This document shows positions 1 to 5,105 of a stretch of DNA of 5,338 bases, one piece after another; within the stretch, counting starts at the first letter, position 1, and every line of letters starts with the position of its first letter. The DNA is taken from contig JAZRZG010000023.1 of assembly GCA_045601305.1 (NCBI GenBank), positions 1 to 5,338 of the forward strand. Reading direction: 5' to 3'. The notes beneath the pieces were generated by a model. The model worked only from the letters and a program-made list of their open reading frames with translations. It was not told where the DNA came from and searched no databases. This DNA comes from Equadaptatus sp045601305 (GTDB lineage Bacteria; Synergistota; Synergistia; Synergistales; Synergistaceae). Made by a program: the position numbers and the translations under genes.

Positions 1-71
1 GGGAATTTGCCCGTATGCTGATTGAAGCCGGTATCACGGATATAGACAATACGCGTTGCCGTGACAAATAA
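1..71 (+). CDS. C-terminal end of an unidentified protein (5' partial)
   Basis: An open frame enters from the left edge (first full codon at position 3) and stops at TAA 69-71, giving 22 residues beginning EFARMLIEAGITDID. I do not recognise the protein. The helix-then-glycine pattern LIEAGITDID faintly resembles the end of an ankyrin repeat, but so short a piece proves nothing. The stop lies only 28 nt before the next start, and no terminator or clear promoter is visible between them. This gene is therefore probably the upstream member of the same transcription unit as the two ADP-ribosylglycohydrolase-related genes. That it is coding at all is inferred from this spacing and from the frame remaining open to the edge. 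Confidence 0.45.
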   Translation, partial: EFARMLIEAGITDIDNTRCRDK

Positions 72-82
72 AACGGTATGAA

Positions 83-96
83 AGAAAGGGGAATTG
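83..96 (+). repeat. Shared 14-nt leader with ribosome binding site, copy 1
   Basis: AGAAAGGGGAATTG lies just upstream of the ATG at 100, and the same 14 bases recur at 1887-1900 before the next gene. The GGGG core at 88-91 sits 8 nt from ATG 100, which favours that ATG over the in-frame TTG at 94. That TTG lies inside the repeated leader, and in copy 2 the same TTG cannot be a start because it is out of frame with its gene. Confidence 0.7.
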
Positions 97-99
97 AAA

Positions 100-1881
100 A
101 TGTGGGAAGCAATAGCGGCAGACATGATTGCGGCAAAGTATCTTAGAGAAGGTAAATTTGAAGCTGAAAAATGCAAAGGGCATATTTCAAAATCAGATTA
201 CAGCGCATACGGCAGTTATCTTCTCTGCGCAACCGCAAGAGCCCTTAACAAATGCATGAAAACAGGCAGTTTTGAGAAACTTGCGGATGTACACAGAGAG
301 GAACTGCTTTTGGCTGAGCAGGAATTTTCCGCGAAGCTTCGCGATGATATCCTCCGCGACAAAGTTGACAATATAGGTGTTTGGTGGGAATCCGGAGAGT
401 GTTCAACCTTCAGGGAATGGTGCGAGCTTGGCGGCAGGTACCCCTATATTGAAAGTCCTATTGAACCGGCATTGAGAATAGCTCCCGTTGCTTACGCGGC
501 AAGAACGGAAACCGAAGCGGTAAATCTGGCGCGTAGCATAGCCGAAGTGACGCACAAAACGCCGCGTGCCATGCAGGGCGCGGAAGCGGTCGCAGTGGCG
601 ATATATCTTGCGCTGAACGGACACACGAAACGTGAGATAAAGGAAAGCATCGCCGAACGCTATGAGGGCTGTATAACGGAAGATGCGCTGAGGACATTTT
701 TCAGAACCGCAAGCTTTGAAGACGCGTTAATGGAAGCTGCACAACGCTGTACGGAGGGTAAATACCAGTATGAGATGTGCATTGCAGGAGCTGTTGCGGG
801 TGCGTATTATCATCCTGATTGCGAGATTCTGTGCCGCAGACGTATGACAAAATACGTGTCCAAGACAGTCAGGGATTTTGAAAGAGACTTGCCTCTCAGA
901 ATTGTATTCAACATAAATACGCGGCAGGACAAAGGTTCCCTGTGGCTGGGCGAAAGAATGGCAAAGGCGTTTGAAGAAGGTTGTTTCGTGGAGAAAAATC
1001 CCAAAATTGCTCGTCTGCTTGCAAAAAAGTGTCTTGGGCTGGGGAGCAGAGAAGCCTCGAATATTTTGGCAAAGCAATCGCTTTACGGCGAAGCCTGCGC
1101 CGCGGACGTTGAAAAGGGGGTTGAAATTTTAGAACGCAACGCTGCAGAAGGAAACGCGGTTGCCTGTTGTACCCTTGGAGAATATTATCTGAACGGCAGG
1201 GCTGCGCCCATTGACAAAAACAAAGCGTTCAACTGTTTTAAAGCCGGTAAGGAATGTGACGATTACGCCTGTTACCTGCCGTATCTGAAATGTCTGACTT
1301 TCGGGTGGGGTACGGAAAAAATGAGAGAGTTGGCATTCGAGCAGCTCAGCGATTTTGTGGCGTCCCCGTGTGCGCGGAGCGACGCTTTTTCCCTGATTGG
1401 AAGATTTTACGGAGAAGGCTGGGGAGGCGCAGAGGTAAATTACGAGAAAGCGTGTTATTATTATCTCCTCGGATTGTTAAACAATTACGCAAGAGACAAA
1501 CTAATGCGGGACGGAGACTGTGAAATTGAAACATTGCTGAAACGCTGTAATGAAGACAGCACCGAGGAGAATCCCGAAAGCGAAAACGGGCTCGGCAGAT
1601 TGTACGAACAGGGTCGGTATTTTCCGAAAGACGAGAAAAAAGCCTTCGAGTATTATCGGAAGGCATCTAAAGCGGGGGATTCCATGGGAAGCTGCAATCT
1701 CGGACGCTGCTATCTGTTTGGCATACACGTACAAAAGGATTTGTCAAAAGCTCGTATGCTTTTTGTAAAAGCTGTTAAAAAAGACAGCGGCTGCGAGGGC
1801 AAGGAAGCGGCAGAGCAGTATCTGACGTACTGTGATCAGCTGCTTGCCAATGAAAACTGCACACAAAAAACGGACGACTAA
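100..1881 (+). CDS. Degenerate ADP-ribosylglycohydrolase domain fused to Sel1-like repeats (predicted pseudoenzyme)
   Basis: Predicted 593-residue protein from ATG 100, with no visible signal peptide or membrane segment, so probably cytoplasmic. Residues about 1-250 align along their length with the ARH domain of the next gene: AIAADMIAA against AIYGDIIGS, LRIAPVAYAAR against MRVSPVGAIAR, EVTHKTPRAMQGAE against EVTHNHPQGIKGAE, and IAGAVAGAYY against IAGAIAGAYY. The catalytic residues are gone: TDDT is replaced by SAYG (35-38) and the GGDADT region reads EGKYQY (219-224), with no Asp between 208 and 240. Residues about 278-563 form Sel1-like repeats, clearest at 318-353, 354-388, 428-463, 494-527 and 528-563 (for example LGRLYEQG followed by KKAFEYYRKA); those at 278-315 and 389-424 are weaker. 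Sel1 repeats are alpha-solenoid protein-binding modules. The fold and repeats are seen; a non-catalytic, target-binding or regulatory role is inferred. The protein is rich in cysteine. An ordinary active hydrolase is unlikely. Confidence 0.85.
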   Translation: MWEAIAADMIAAKYLREGKFEAEKCKGHISKSDYSAYGSYLLCATARALNKCMKTGSFEKLADVHREELLLAEQEFSAKLRDDILRDKVDNIGVWWESGECSTFREWCELGGRYPYIESPIEPALRIAPVAYAARTETEAVNLARSIAEVTHKTPRAMQGAEAVAVAIYLALNGHTKREIKESIAERYEGCITEDALRTFFRTASFEDALMEAAQRCTEGKYQYEMCIAGAVAGAYYHPDCEILCRRRMTKYVSKTVRDFERDLPLRIVFNINTRQDKGSLWLGERMAKAFEEGCFVEKNPKIARLLAKKCLGLGSREASNILAKQSLYGEACAADVEKGVEILERNAAEGNAVACCTLGEYYLNGRAAPIDKNKAFNCFKAGKECDDYACYLPYLKCLTFGWGTEKMRELAFEQLSDFVASPCARSDAFSLIGRFYGEGWGGAEVNYEKACYYYLLGLLNNYARDKLMRDGDCEIETLLKRCNEDSTEENPESENGLGRLYEQGRYFPKDEKKAFEYYRKASKAGDSMGSCNLGRCYLFGIHVQKDLSKARMLFVKAVKKDSGCEGKEAAEQYLTYCDQLLANENCTQKTDD

Positions 1882-1886
1882 TTACG

Positions 1887-1900
1887 AGAAAGGGGAATTG
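1887..1900 (+). repeat. Shared 14-nt leader with ribosome binding site, copy 2
   Basis: AGAAAGGGGAATTG is an exact copy of 83-96. Here the GGGG core (1892-1895) is 7 nt from the ATG at 1903. Recurrence in front of two homologous genes suggests the leader was duplicated together with the ARH coding sequence. Confidence 0.7.
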
Positions 1901-1902
1901 TT

Positions 1903-2751
1903 ATGAGTAGTTGGCATACTGTTATCTCTGCACCTGTAAAAGGGGCTATCTACGGAGACATTATAGGCTCTGCATTTGAGTTTGAGCCCATACATTCAAA
2001 AAAATTCCGGCTTATATCGGAGAAAAGCAGATTTACCGATGACACCGTAATAACGCTTGCGATTGCCAAGGCGGTGATGGAAAGCGCGGAGGATTATTCC
2101 GATTTGTCCGAACAGGCTGTTTACTGGATGCAGAAACTCGGCAGAAAATATCCTGACAGAGATTACGGCGGGCGTTTTCTTGACTGGATTTTCAGCCAAA
2201 GCCCAAAGCCGTACAACAGTTATGGAAACGGCGCTGCAATGCGTGTTTCGCCTGTCGGAGCCATAGCAAGGAGCGTTGAGGAAGCAAAAAAACTCTCCCG
2301 TATGGTGACGGAGGTTACCCATAATCATCCGCAGGGCATAAAGGGCGCGGAAGTGACGGCGGTTTCAGTTTTTATGGCTTTAGACGGCGGCAGAAAGGCA
2401 AAAAGGGGAATATCGGAATATCTTGAAGCAAATTACCCCTGCATTCGCGGTATTTACGAAAATGGCGGATTGCAGGAAACGTATGTTTGGAACGAAACCT
2501 GTCAGGGAAGCGTTCCTGAGTCGATTCAATGTTTTCTTGAATCGAGCGATTACGAAGATGCCATAAGAAACTGCGTGCTTCTCGGCGGTGATGCTGATAC
2601 GATGGGCGCAATAGCCGGAGCAATCGCAGGGGCGTATTACGGCGCTAAACTTCCCTGTGATGAACCTCTTGAACTGCTGACATCTGAACTGCGCGAAATT
2701 TACGAAGAGTGGAAATGGTTTTTCTTGGAGCACGAAAGCAGAATCCATTAG
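1903..2751 (+). CDS. ADP-ribosylglycohydrolase family protein (ARH/DraG-like)
   Basis: This 282-residue protein matches the usual single-domain length of the family, whose members hydrolyse ADP-ribose from modified proteins, nucleic acids or small molecules using a two-metal (Mg or Mn) centre. Visible motifs in order are AIYGDIIGSAFEF (15-27), TDDT (45-48), GNGAAMRVSPVGAIA (108-122), THNHPQGIKGAE (139-150) and GGDADTMGAIAGAIAGAYYG (228-247). By family knowledge T45, D46, D47, D230, D232 and T233 are the metal ligands, and all are present, so the enzyme is predicted to be active. There is no signal peptide, so it should be cytoplasmic. It starts 21 nt after the degenerate homologue and ends before a hairpin terminator, making it the last gene of that operon. 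The substrate (Arg-, Ser- or nucleotide-linked ADP-ribose) cannot be read from sequence, and no ADP-ribosyltransferase is visible in this window. Confidence 0.92.
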   Translation: MSSWHTVISAPVKGAIYGDIIGSAFEFEPIHSKKFRLISEKSRFTDDTVITLAIAKAVMESAEDYSDLSEQAVYWMQKLGRKYPDRDYGGRFLDWIFSQSPKPYNSYGNGAAMRVSPVGAIARSVEEAKKLSRMVTEVTHNHPQGIKGAEVTAVSVFMALDGGRKAKRGISEYLEANYPCIRGIYENGGLQETYVWNETCQGSVPESIQCFLESSDYEDAIRNCVLLGGDADTMGAIAGAIAGAYYGAKLPCDEPLELLTSELREIYEEWKWFFLEHESRIH

Positions 2752-2786
2752 GCTGACCGTAATCCAAGATCGTACGGAAAGCAAAT

Positions 2787-2830
2787 AACAAGCGGGGGGA
2801 TTGATTTCAGTCCCACGCTTGTTTTGTGTG
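2787..2830. terminator. Probable bidirectional intrinsic terminator
   Basis: AACAAGCG (2787-2794) pairs perfectly with CGCTTGTT (2816-2823). Inside it, GGGA (2797-2800) pairs with TCCC (2811-2814) around a 10-nt loop. On the + strand a loosely T-rich run follows (TTTTGTGTGTGATTTG). On the minus strand the exit reads TTATTTGCTTT. It sits 35 nt after the ARH stop and just beyond the stop of the minus-strand antitoxin remnant, as expected for a terminator shared by convergent genes. The T tracts are imperfect, so efficiency is uncertain. Confidence 0.7.
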
Positions 2831-2839
2831 TGATTTGTT

Positions 2840-3040
2840 TTATTCCGGTTGGGCGGTTCTGTGCTGCTTTTTCGAAGCGTCAAATTCAATGCGTATTTCT
2901 TTACTGAGCCCTTTGGCAAGGCGTTTGAGCGCGGCAAACGAAAGATTGGCGCTGCTGTCGTTTTCTATTTTGTTGGTGTCTGTCTGCGTGATGTGGTCAC
3001 CTAACCACAAAAAAAGTGGTTGCTTTTTTTCAAAAAGCAC
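2840..3040 (-). pseudogene. N-terminally truncated XRE/HigA-type HTH antitoxin remnant
   Basis: Read on the minus strand, the frame ending at TAA (complement of 2840-2842) contains LGDHITQTDTNKIEN, then LSFAALKRLAKGLSKEIRIEF. This matches the recognition helix and C-terminal half of Cro/C1-type antitoxins (consensus-like TQTDISKIENG, then LKxLKRLAKGLGxELxIEF). The first two helices of the domain are absent. Upstream of LGDH the frame runs into low-complexity, palindromic DNA and then the rpmE promoter. A GTG at 3040-3038 with GGAG 8 nt upstream could allow a 66-residue product, but half of the DNA-binding domain would be missing. No partner toxin is visible. I infer a decayed relic of a toxin-antitoxin or regulator gene; a functional short protein is the less likely alternative. 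Confidence 0.55.
3003..3030 (+). terminator. Possible weak terminator hairpin just upstream of rpmE promoter
   Basis: AACCAC (3003-3008) and GTGGTT (3016-3021) form a 6-bp stem around seven A residues, followed by GC and seven T residues (3024-3030). The arrangement resembles an intrinsic terminator on the + strand that would insulate rpmE from read-through. The stem is short and moderately stable, and the -35 element overlaps its 3' arm, so the dyad could instead be a protein-binding site or chance. Confidence 0.35.
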
Positions 3041-3048
3041 GTTATAAT
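3020..3048 (+). promoter_or_regulatory. Sigma-70-type promoter of rpmE
   Basis: A -35 TTGCTT (3020-3025) and a perfect -10 TATAAT (3043-3048) are separated by the ideal 17 nt. Transcription should begin near 3055, leaving a leader of about 38 nt before rpmE. The spacer contains the inverted repeat GCTTTTT-TTC-AAAAAGC (3022-3038), which could be an operator or a bent A/T tract. Confidence 0.8.
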
Positions 3049-3050
3049 CT

Positions 3051-3070
3051 CCAACTGTATGTTGGCAACA
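3051..3070 (+). other. Overlapping dyads at the rpmE transcription start/leader
   Basis: CCAAC-TGTAT-GTTGG (3051-3065) is a perfect 5-bp dyad centred near the expected transcription start. Its right arm can instead pair with CAAC (3066-3069) as TGTT-GGC-AACA (3060-3070). It could be an operator or a small leader element; at this size it may be chance. Confidence 0.3.
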
Positions 3071-3092
3071 AAGTTTCGGAGGTGTAACAGAG

Positions 3093-3329
3093 ATGAAGAA
3101 GGACATCCACCCTAAATACGAAAAGTGCGTTGTGACCTGTGCTTGCGGCAATACGTTTGAAACGCGTTCAACAATCGGCGACATGAGAGTTTCTGTCTGC
3201 AGCGCGTGCCATCCGTTCTACACGGGTAAAAAAGGCAGAGTCATCGAAGCCGGACGTCTCGAAAAGTTCCGTCAGCGTTATGCAGGCGTCAACTACGGAC
3301 AGAGAGCGACCGAAGAAGAAGCAAAGTAG
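3093..3329 (+). CDS. rpmE: 50S ribosomal protein L31, zinc-binding type
   Basis: This 78-residue protein begins MKKDIHPKY, the L31 signature start, and carries the zinc ligands of the C+ form: CxC (C16, C18) and CxxC (C36, C39), followed by HPFYTGK (40-46). L31 sits on the large subunit at the central protuberance and takes part in the bridge to the small subunit. The C+ paralogue binds one zinc ion and in many bacteria is swapped for a C- form under zinc limitation; no C- copy is visible here. The start is fixed by a near-perfect ribosome binding site GGAGGTG (3078-3084), 8 nt upstream. It has its own strong promoter and a strong terminator, so it is probably a monocistronic unit. The C-terminus (RATEEEAK) is a typical charged tail. 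Confidence 0.97.
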   Translation: MKKDIHPKYEKCVVTCACGNTFETRSTIGDMRVSVCSACHPFYTGKKGRVIEAGRLEKFRQRYAGVNYGQRATEEEAK

Positions 3330-3348
3330 TATTTATTTTGCCAAAATC

Positions 3349-3378
3349 GGGGGAGCGAATGCTCCCCCTGTTTTTTTT
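3349..3378 (+). terminator. Strong intrinsic terminator of rpmE
   Basis: GGGGGAGC (3349-3356) pairs perfectly with GCTCCCCC (3361-3368) around a GAAT tetraloop. TG and eight T residues (3371-3378) follow. It starts 19 nt after the rpmE stop. Confidence 0.95.
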
Positions 3379-3387
3379 CTCTTTTTT

Positions 3388-3396
3388 TGCTATAAT
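3388..3396 (+). promoter_or_regulatory. Extended -10 promoter of thyX (-yqhQ-prfA)
   Basis: TGCTATAAT gives a consensus -10 (TATAAT, 3391-3396) preceded by the TGn extension. At the expected -35 distance there is only CTGTTT or TGTTTT (3368-3374), which overlaps the arm and T tract of the rpmE terminator, so the extended -10 probably compensates. Transcription would begin near 3403, with the thyX ATG about 33 nt later. Confidence 0.75.
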
Positions 3397-3435
3397 ATAC
3401 AGGAATTGCAAAACAACGCAAAGGGAGTGTGTGTC

Positions 3436-4128
3436 ATGGCAATTTACGTGAAACTTCTGGCTTATACGCCTGATGCCGCAAAGGTTGTGGCTGCGGCTGC
3501 AAAGCTCTGTTACAGCGCGTCCACGGCGGCAGAACTTTTTGACGATCTTGATACGGACAAAATTACCGGTTTTCTCAACGGACTGCGAAAATCGGGGCAT
3601 GCCTCACCGTTTGAGCATGCGAATTTTACCTTTGCGATAGAAGGGTTGAGCCGTGTTGCGACACATCAGCTTGTGCGCCACCGCCTTGCAAGTTTTTCTC
3701 AGCAGAGTCAGCGCTACGTGAGTATGGACGGTCAGTTCTGCATTGTACCGGAAAGTATCAAAGCAATACCTGAGGCTGTAAAATTGTTTGAACAGCAGAT
3801 GAAAGCGGCTTCTGCCTGCTACAACAAACTTGTCGAACTCGGCGTTGAAAAGGAAGATGCGCGTTTCATTCTGCCTCACGGCATGGAAACAAGAATTGTG
3901 GTGACGATGAATGCGCGCGAACTGCATCATTTCTTCGCGCTCAGGCTCTGCAAACGCGCGCAGTGGGAAATCCGCGAACTTGCGCGCCTGATGTGCAAAC
4001 TCGCGAAGGAAGCCGCACCGCAGCTCTTTACGCTTGCAGGACCTTCCTGTGTAACACAGGGACGCTGCGGTGAAGCGCATTCCTGCGGAAATCCGTATCC
4101 GAGTATGGAGGCTATGTTGGAAGATTGA
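3436..4128 (+). CDS. thyX: Flavin-dependent thymidylate synthase
   Basis: ThyX makes dTMP from dUMP using methylene-tetrahydrofolate as carbon donor and FAD/NAD(P)H as reductant, releasing tetrahydrofolate rather than dihydrofolate. The 230-residue protein fits the family length and contains the ThyX signature RHRx7S (R81-H82-R83 to S91) in RHRLASFSQQSQRY. Other family-like segments are GHASPFEHANFTF (54-66), DARFILPHGMETRIVVTMNAREL (141-163), and RLCKRAQWEIRELA (170-183) near the C-terminal nucleotide-binding region. ATG 3436 is chosen because GGGAG (3423-3427) lies 8 nt upstream and the product starts directly with the family-like MAIYVKLL. A longer reading from 3280 would run through the rpmE gene, terminator and promoter. 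It has its own promoter, and its stop overlaps the next start, so it leads a thyX-yqhQ-prfA unit. Many anaerobes use ThyX in place of ThyA; no thyA is visible here. Confidence 0.97.
   Translation: MAIYVKLLAYTPDAAKVVAAAAKLCYSASTAAELFDDLDTDKITGFLNGLRKSGHASPFEHANFTFAIEGLSRVATHQLVRHRLASFSQQSQRYVSMDGQFCIVPESIKAIPEAVKLFEQQMKAASACYNKLVELGVEKEDARFILPHGMETRIVVTMNARELHHFFALRLCKRAQWEIRELARLMCKLAKEAAPQLFTLAGPSCVTQGRCGEAHSCGNPYPSMEAMLED
4107..4127 (+). promoter_or_regulatory. Ribosome binding site and TTG start overlapping the thyX stop
   Basis: GGAGG (4107-4111) lies inside thyX, 13 nt before the TTG at 4125. That TTG shares bases with the thyX stop TGA (4126-4128), giving TTGA. A closer, weaker GGAAG (4119-4123) is only 1 nt away. 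The spacing is poor for both, so termination-reinitiation coupled to thyX is the likely mode of translation. Confidence 0.55.
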
Positions 4129-5102
4129 AACTGTTAAGAAATCTCGTTCGTTCATTTAATTTTGCTGCTGAAGAAACTGTCAGAAGAATTCCTGTTGGCG
4201 GTCAGGCAGTTATTGAAGGCGTTCTGATGAAGGGCCCCGAACATTGGGGGCTCGCAGTACGCGAACCAAACGGAGCAATTTGGCTTAAATCGTGGCTTTC
4301 TTCAAAATGGCTTGATAAACCATTTTGGAAACTGCCCATAATTCGCGGCTGCGCAACTATGGCAGACATGATGAGAATAGGAATGAATGCTCTTTCAATT
4401 TCAGCAGAGGTGAGTCTCGGCGAAGAGGAGACGTTTTCACCGTGGGAGTTTGTTGTTTCTGTTTTGTTTGCGCTTGTTTTTGTCGTAGGACTTTTTATAG
4501 CTCTGCCGATGTTTCTTTCAGAGTTTGCCGCCTCTCATCTTCAGCTTTCAGCTGTTTGGAAGAACTGCATTGAGGGTATTGTCAGGGCGGTTGTTTTCAT
4601 AAGTTACGTCGTCATTATTTCACTTTGGCAGGATATGCGGTGTGTGTTTGAATATCACGGCGCGGAGCATAAAACGATTAACGCTTACGAACATTATGCG
4701 GAGCTGACACCGGAAAATGTCAGCCAATATTCAAGAATTCACAGGCGCTGCGGCACATCGTTTTTGCTGATAGTCGTTGTTGTGAGTATAATAGTTTTCT
4801 CGTTCATCAGAGTTGATACAGCATACGGCAGAGTGCTTTCGCGCGTGCTGCTGCTGCCGGTTGTAATAGGAATTTCTTATGAATTTATCCGGGCGGCTGC
4901 AAAGTCAGACGGCTGGGGCAAGGTGTGCATAGCGCCTGCTCTCACGCTGCAGTATGTTACAACGCGCGTTCCGTCGCTTGATCAGCTTGAAGTCGCGATA
5001 GCAGCCCTTGACCTTGCGCTTCACCCTGAAAAAGACAACAGCGCCGAATGGGAAAACAAAAAGAAATTAAATCAGGAAAACACAAAGGAAGCGCAGGTGT
5101 AA
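4125..5102 (+). CDS. yqhQ: DUF1385 family membrane protein (YqhQ-like)
   Basis: This 325-residue protein matches DUF1385/YqhQ, annotated only as a predicted metal-dependent or membrane protein of unknown function. Family motifs are RIPVGGQAVIEGVLMKGP (21-38), IIRGCATMADMM (72-83), YHGAEHKTINAYEH (177-190) and RRCGTSFLL (207-215). The conserved His, Glu and Cys in these motifs are plausible metal ligands, which is inference. Hydrophobic segments near 108-130, 151-168, 212-228 and 238-254 suggest about four membrane spans; the C-terminal 25 residues are hydrophilic and charged. TTG 4125 is chosen because no other in-frame start lies before the conserved VGGQAVIEGV; the first in-frame ATG (codon 35) would remove it. 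The gene overlaps thyX by 4 nt and sits 3 nt from prfA. Linkage to rpmE and prfA recurs in several anaerobic lineages, hinting at a housekeeping role. Confidence 0.9.
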   Translation: MKLLRNLVRSFNFAAEETVRRIPVGGQAVIEGVLMKGPEHWGLAVREPNGAIWLKSWLSSKWLDKPFWKLPIIRGCATMADMMRIGMNALSISAEVSLGEEETFSPWEFVVSVLFALVFVVGLFIALPMFLSEFAASHLQLSAVWKNCIEGIVRAVVFISYVVIISLWQDMRCVFEYHGAEHKTINAYEHYAELTPENVSQYSRIHRRCGTSFLLIVVVVSIIVFSFIRVDTAYGRVLSRVLLLPVVIGISYEFIRAAAKSDGWGKVCIAPALTLQYVTTRVPSLDQLEVAIAALDLALHPEKDNSAEWENKKKLNQENTKEAQV

Positions 5103-5105
5103 ATT

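Noticed and set aside
94..99. In-frame TTG at 94 as start of the pseudo-ARH/Sel1 gene
   Set aside because: It lies within the duplicated leader only 2 nt from the GGGG core, whereas ATG 100 has ideal spacing and fits the alignment with the neighbouring ARH.
1000..1881. Possibility that the ARH-like and Sel1 parts are two genes joined by a sequencing error
   Set aside because: The frame is continuous, with no stop, no internal ribosome binding site and no abrupt change between the domains. Weak Sel1-like repeats begin soon after the ARH part, so a true fusion is simpler.
2380..2937. Minus-strand frame of 185 codons across the ARH 3' end
   Set aside because: Its sequence resembles no known family and it mirrors the coding constraint of the ARH gene. 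The believable minus-strand signal (HTH remnant) is in another frame.
3041..3184. N-terminal extension of the minus-strand HTH frame into rpmE
   Set aside because: The added residues are only the reverse reading of the rpmE start and promoter and match no HTH helices, so the remnant was limited to 2840-3040.
3280..3435. Longer N-terminus for thyX starting inside rpmE
   Set aside because: It would translate through the rpmE 3' end, a strong terminator and the thyX promoter, adding residues unlike ThyX. ATG 3436 has a good ribosome binding site and a family-like start.
3604..4155. Minus-strand frame of 183 codons opposite thyX
   Set aside because: It is a shadow of thyX: no ribosome binding site, no recognisable domain, and its composition follows the opposite strand.
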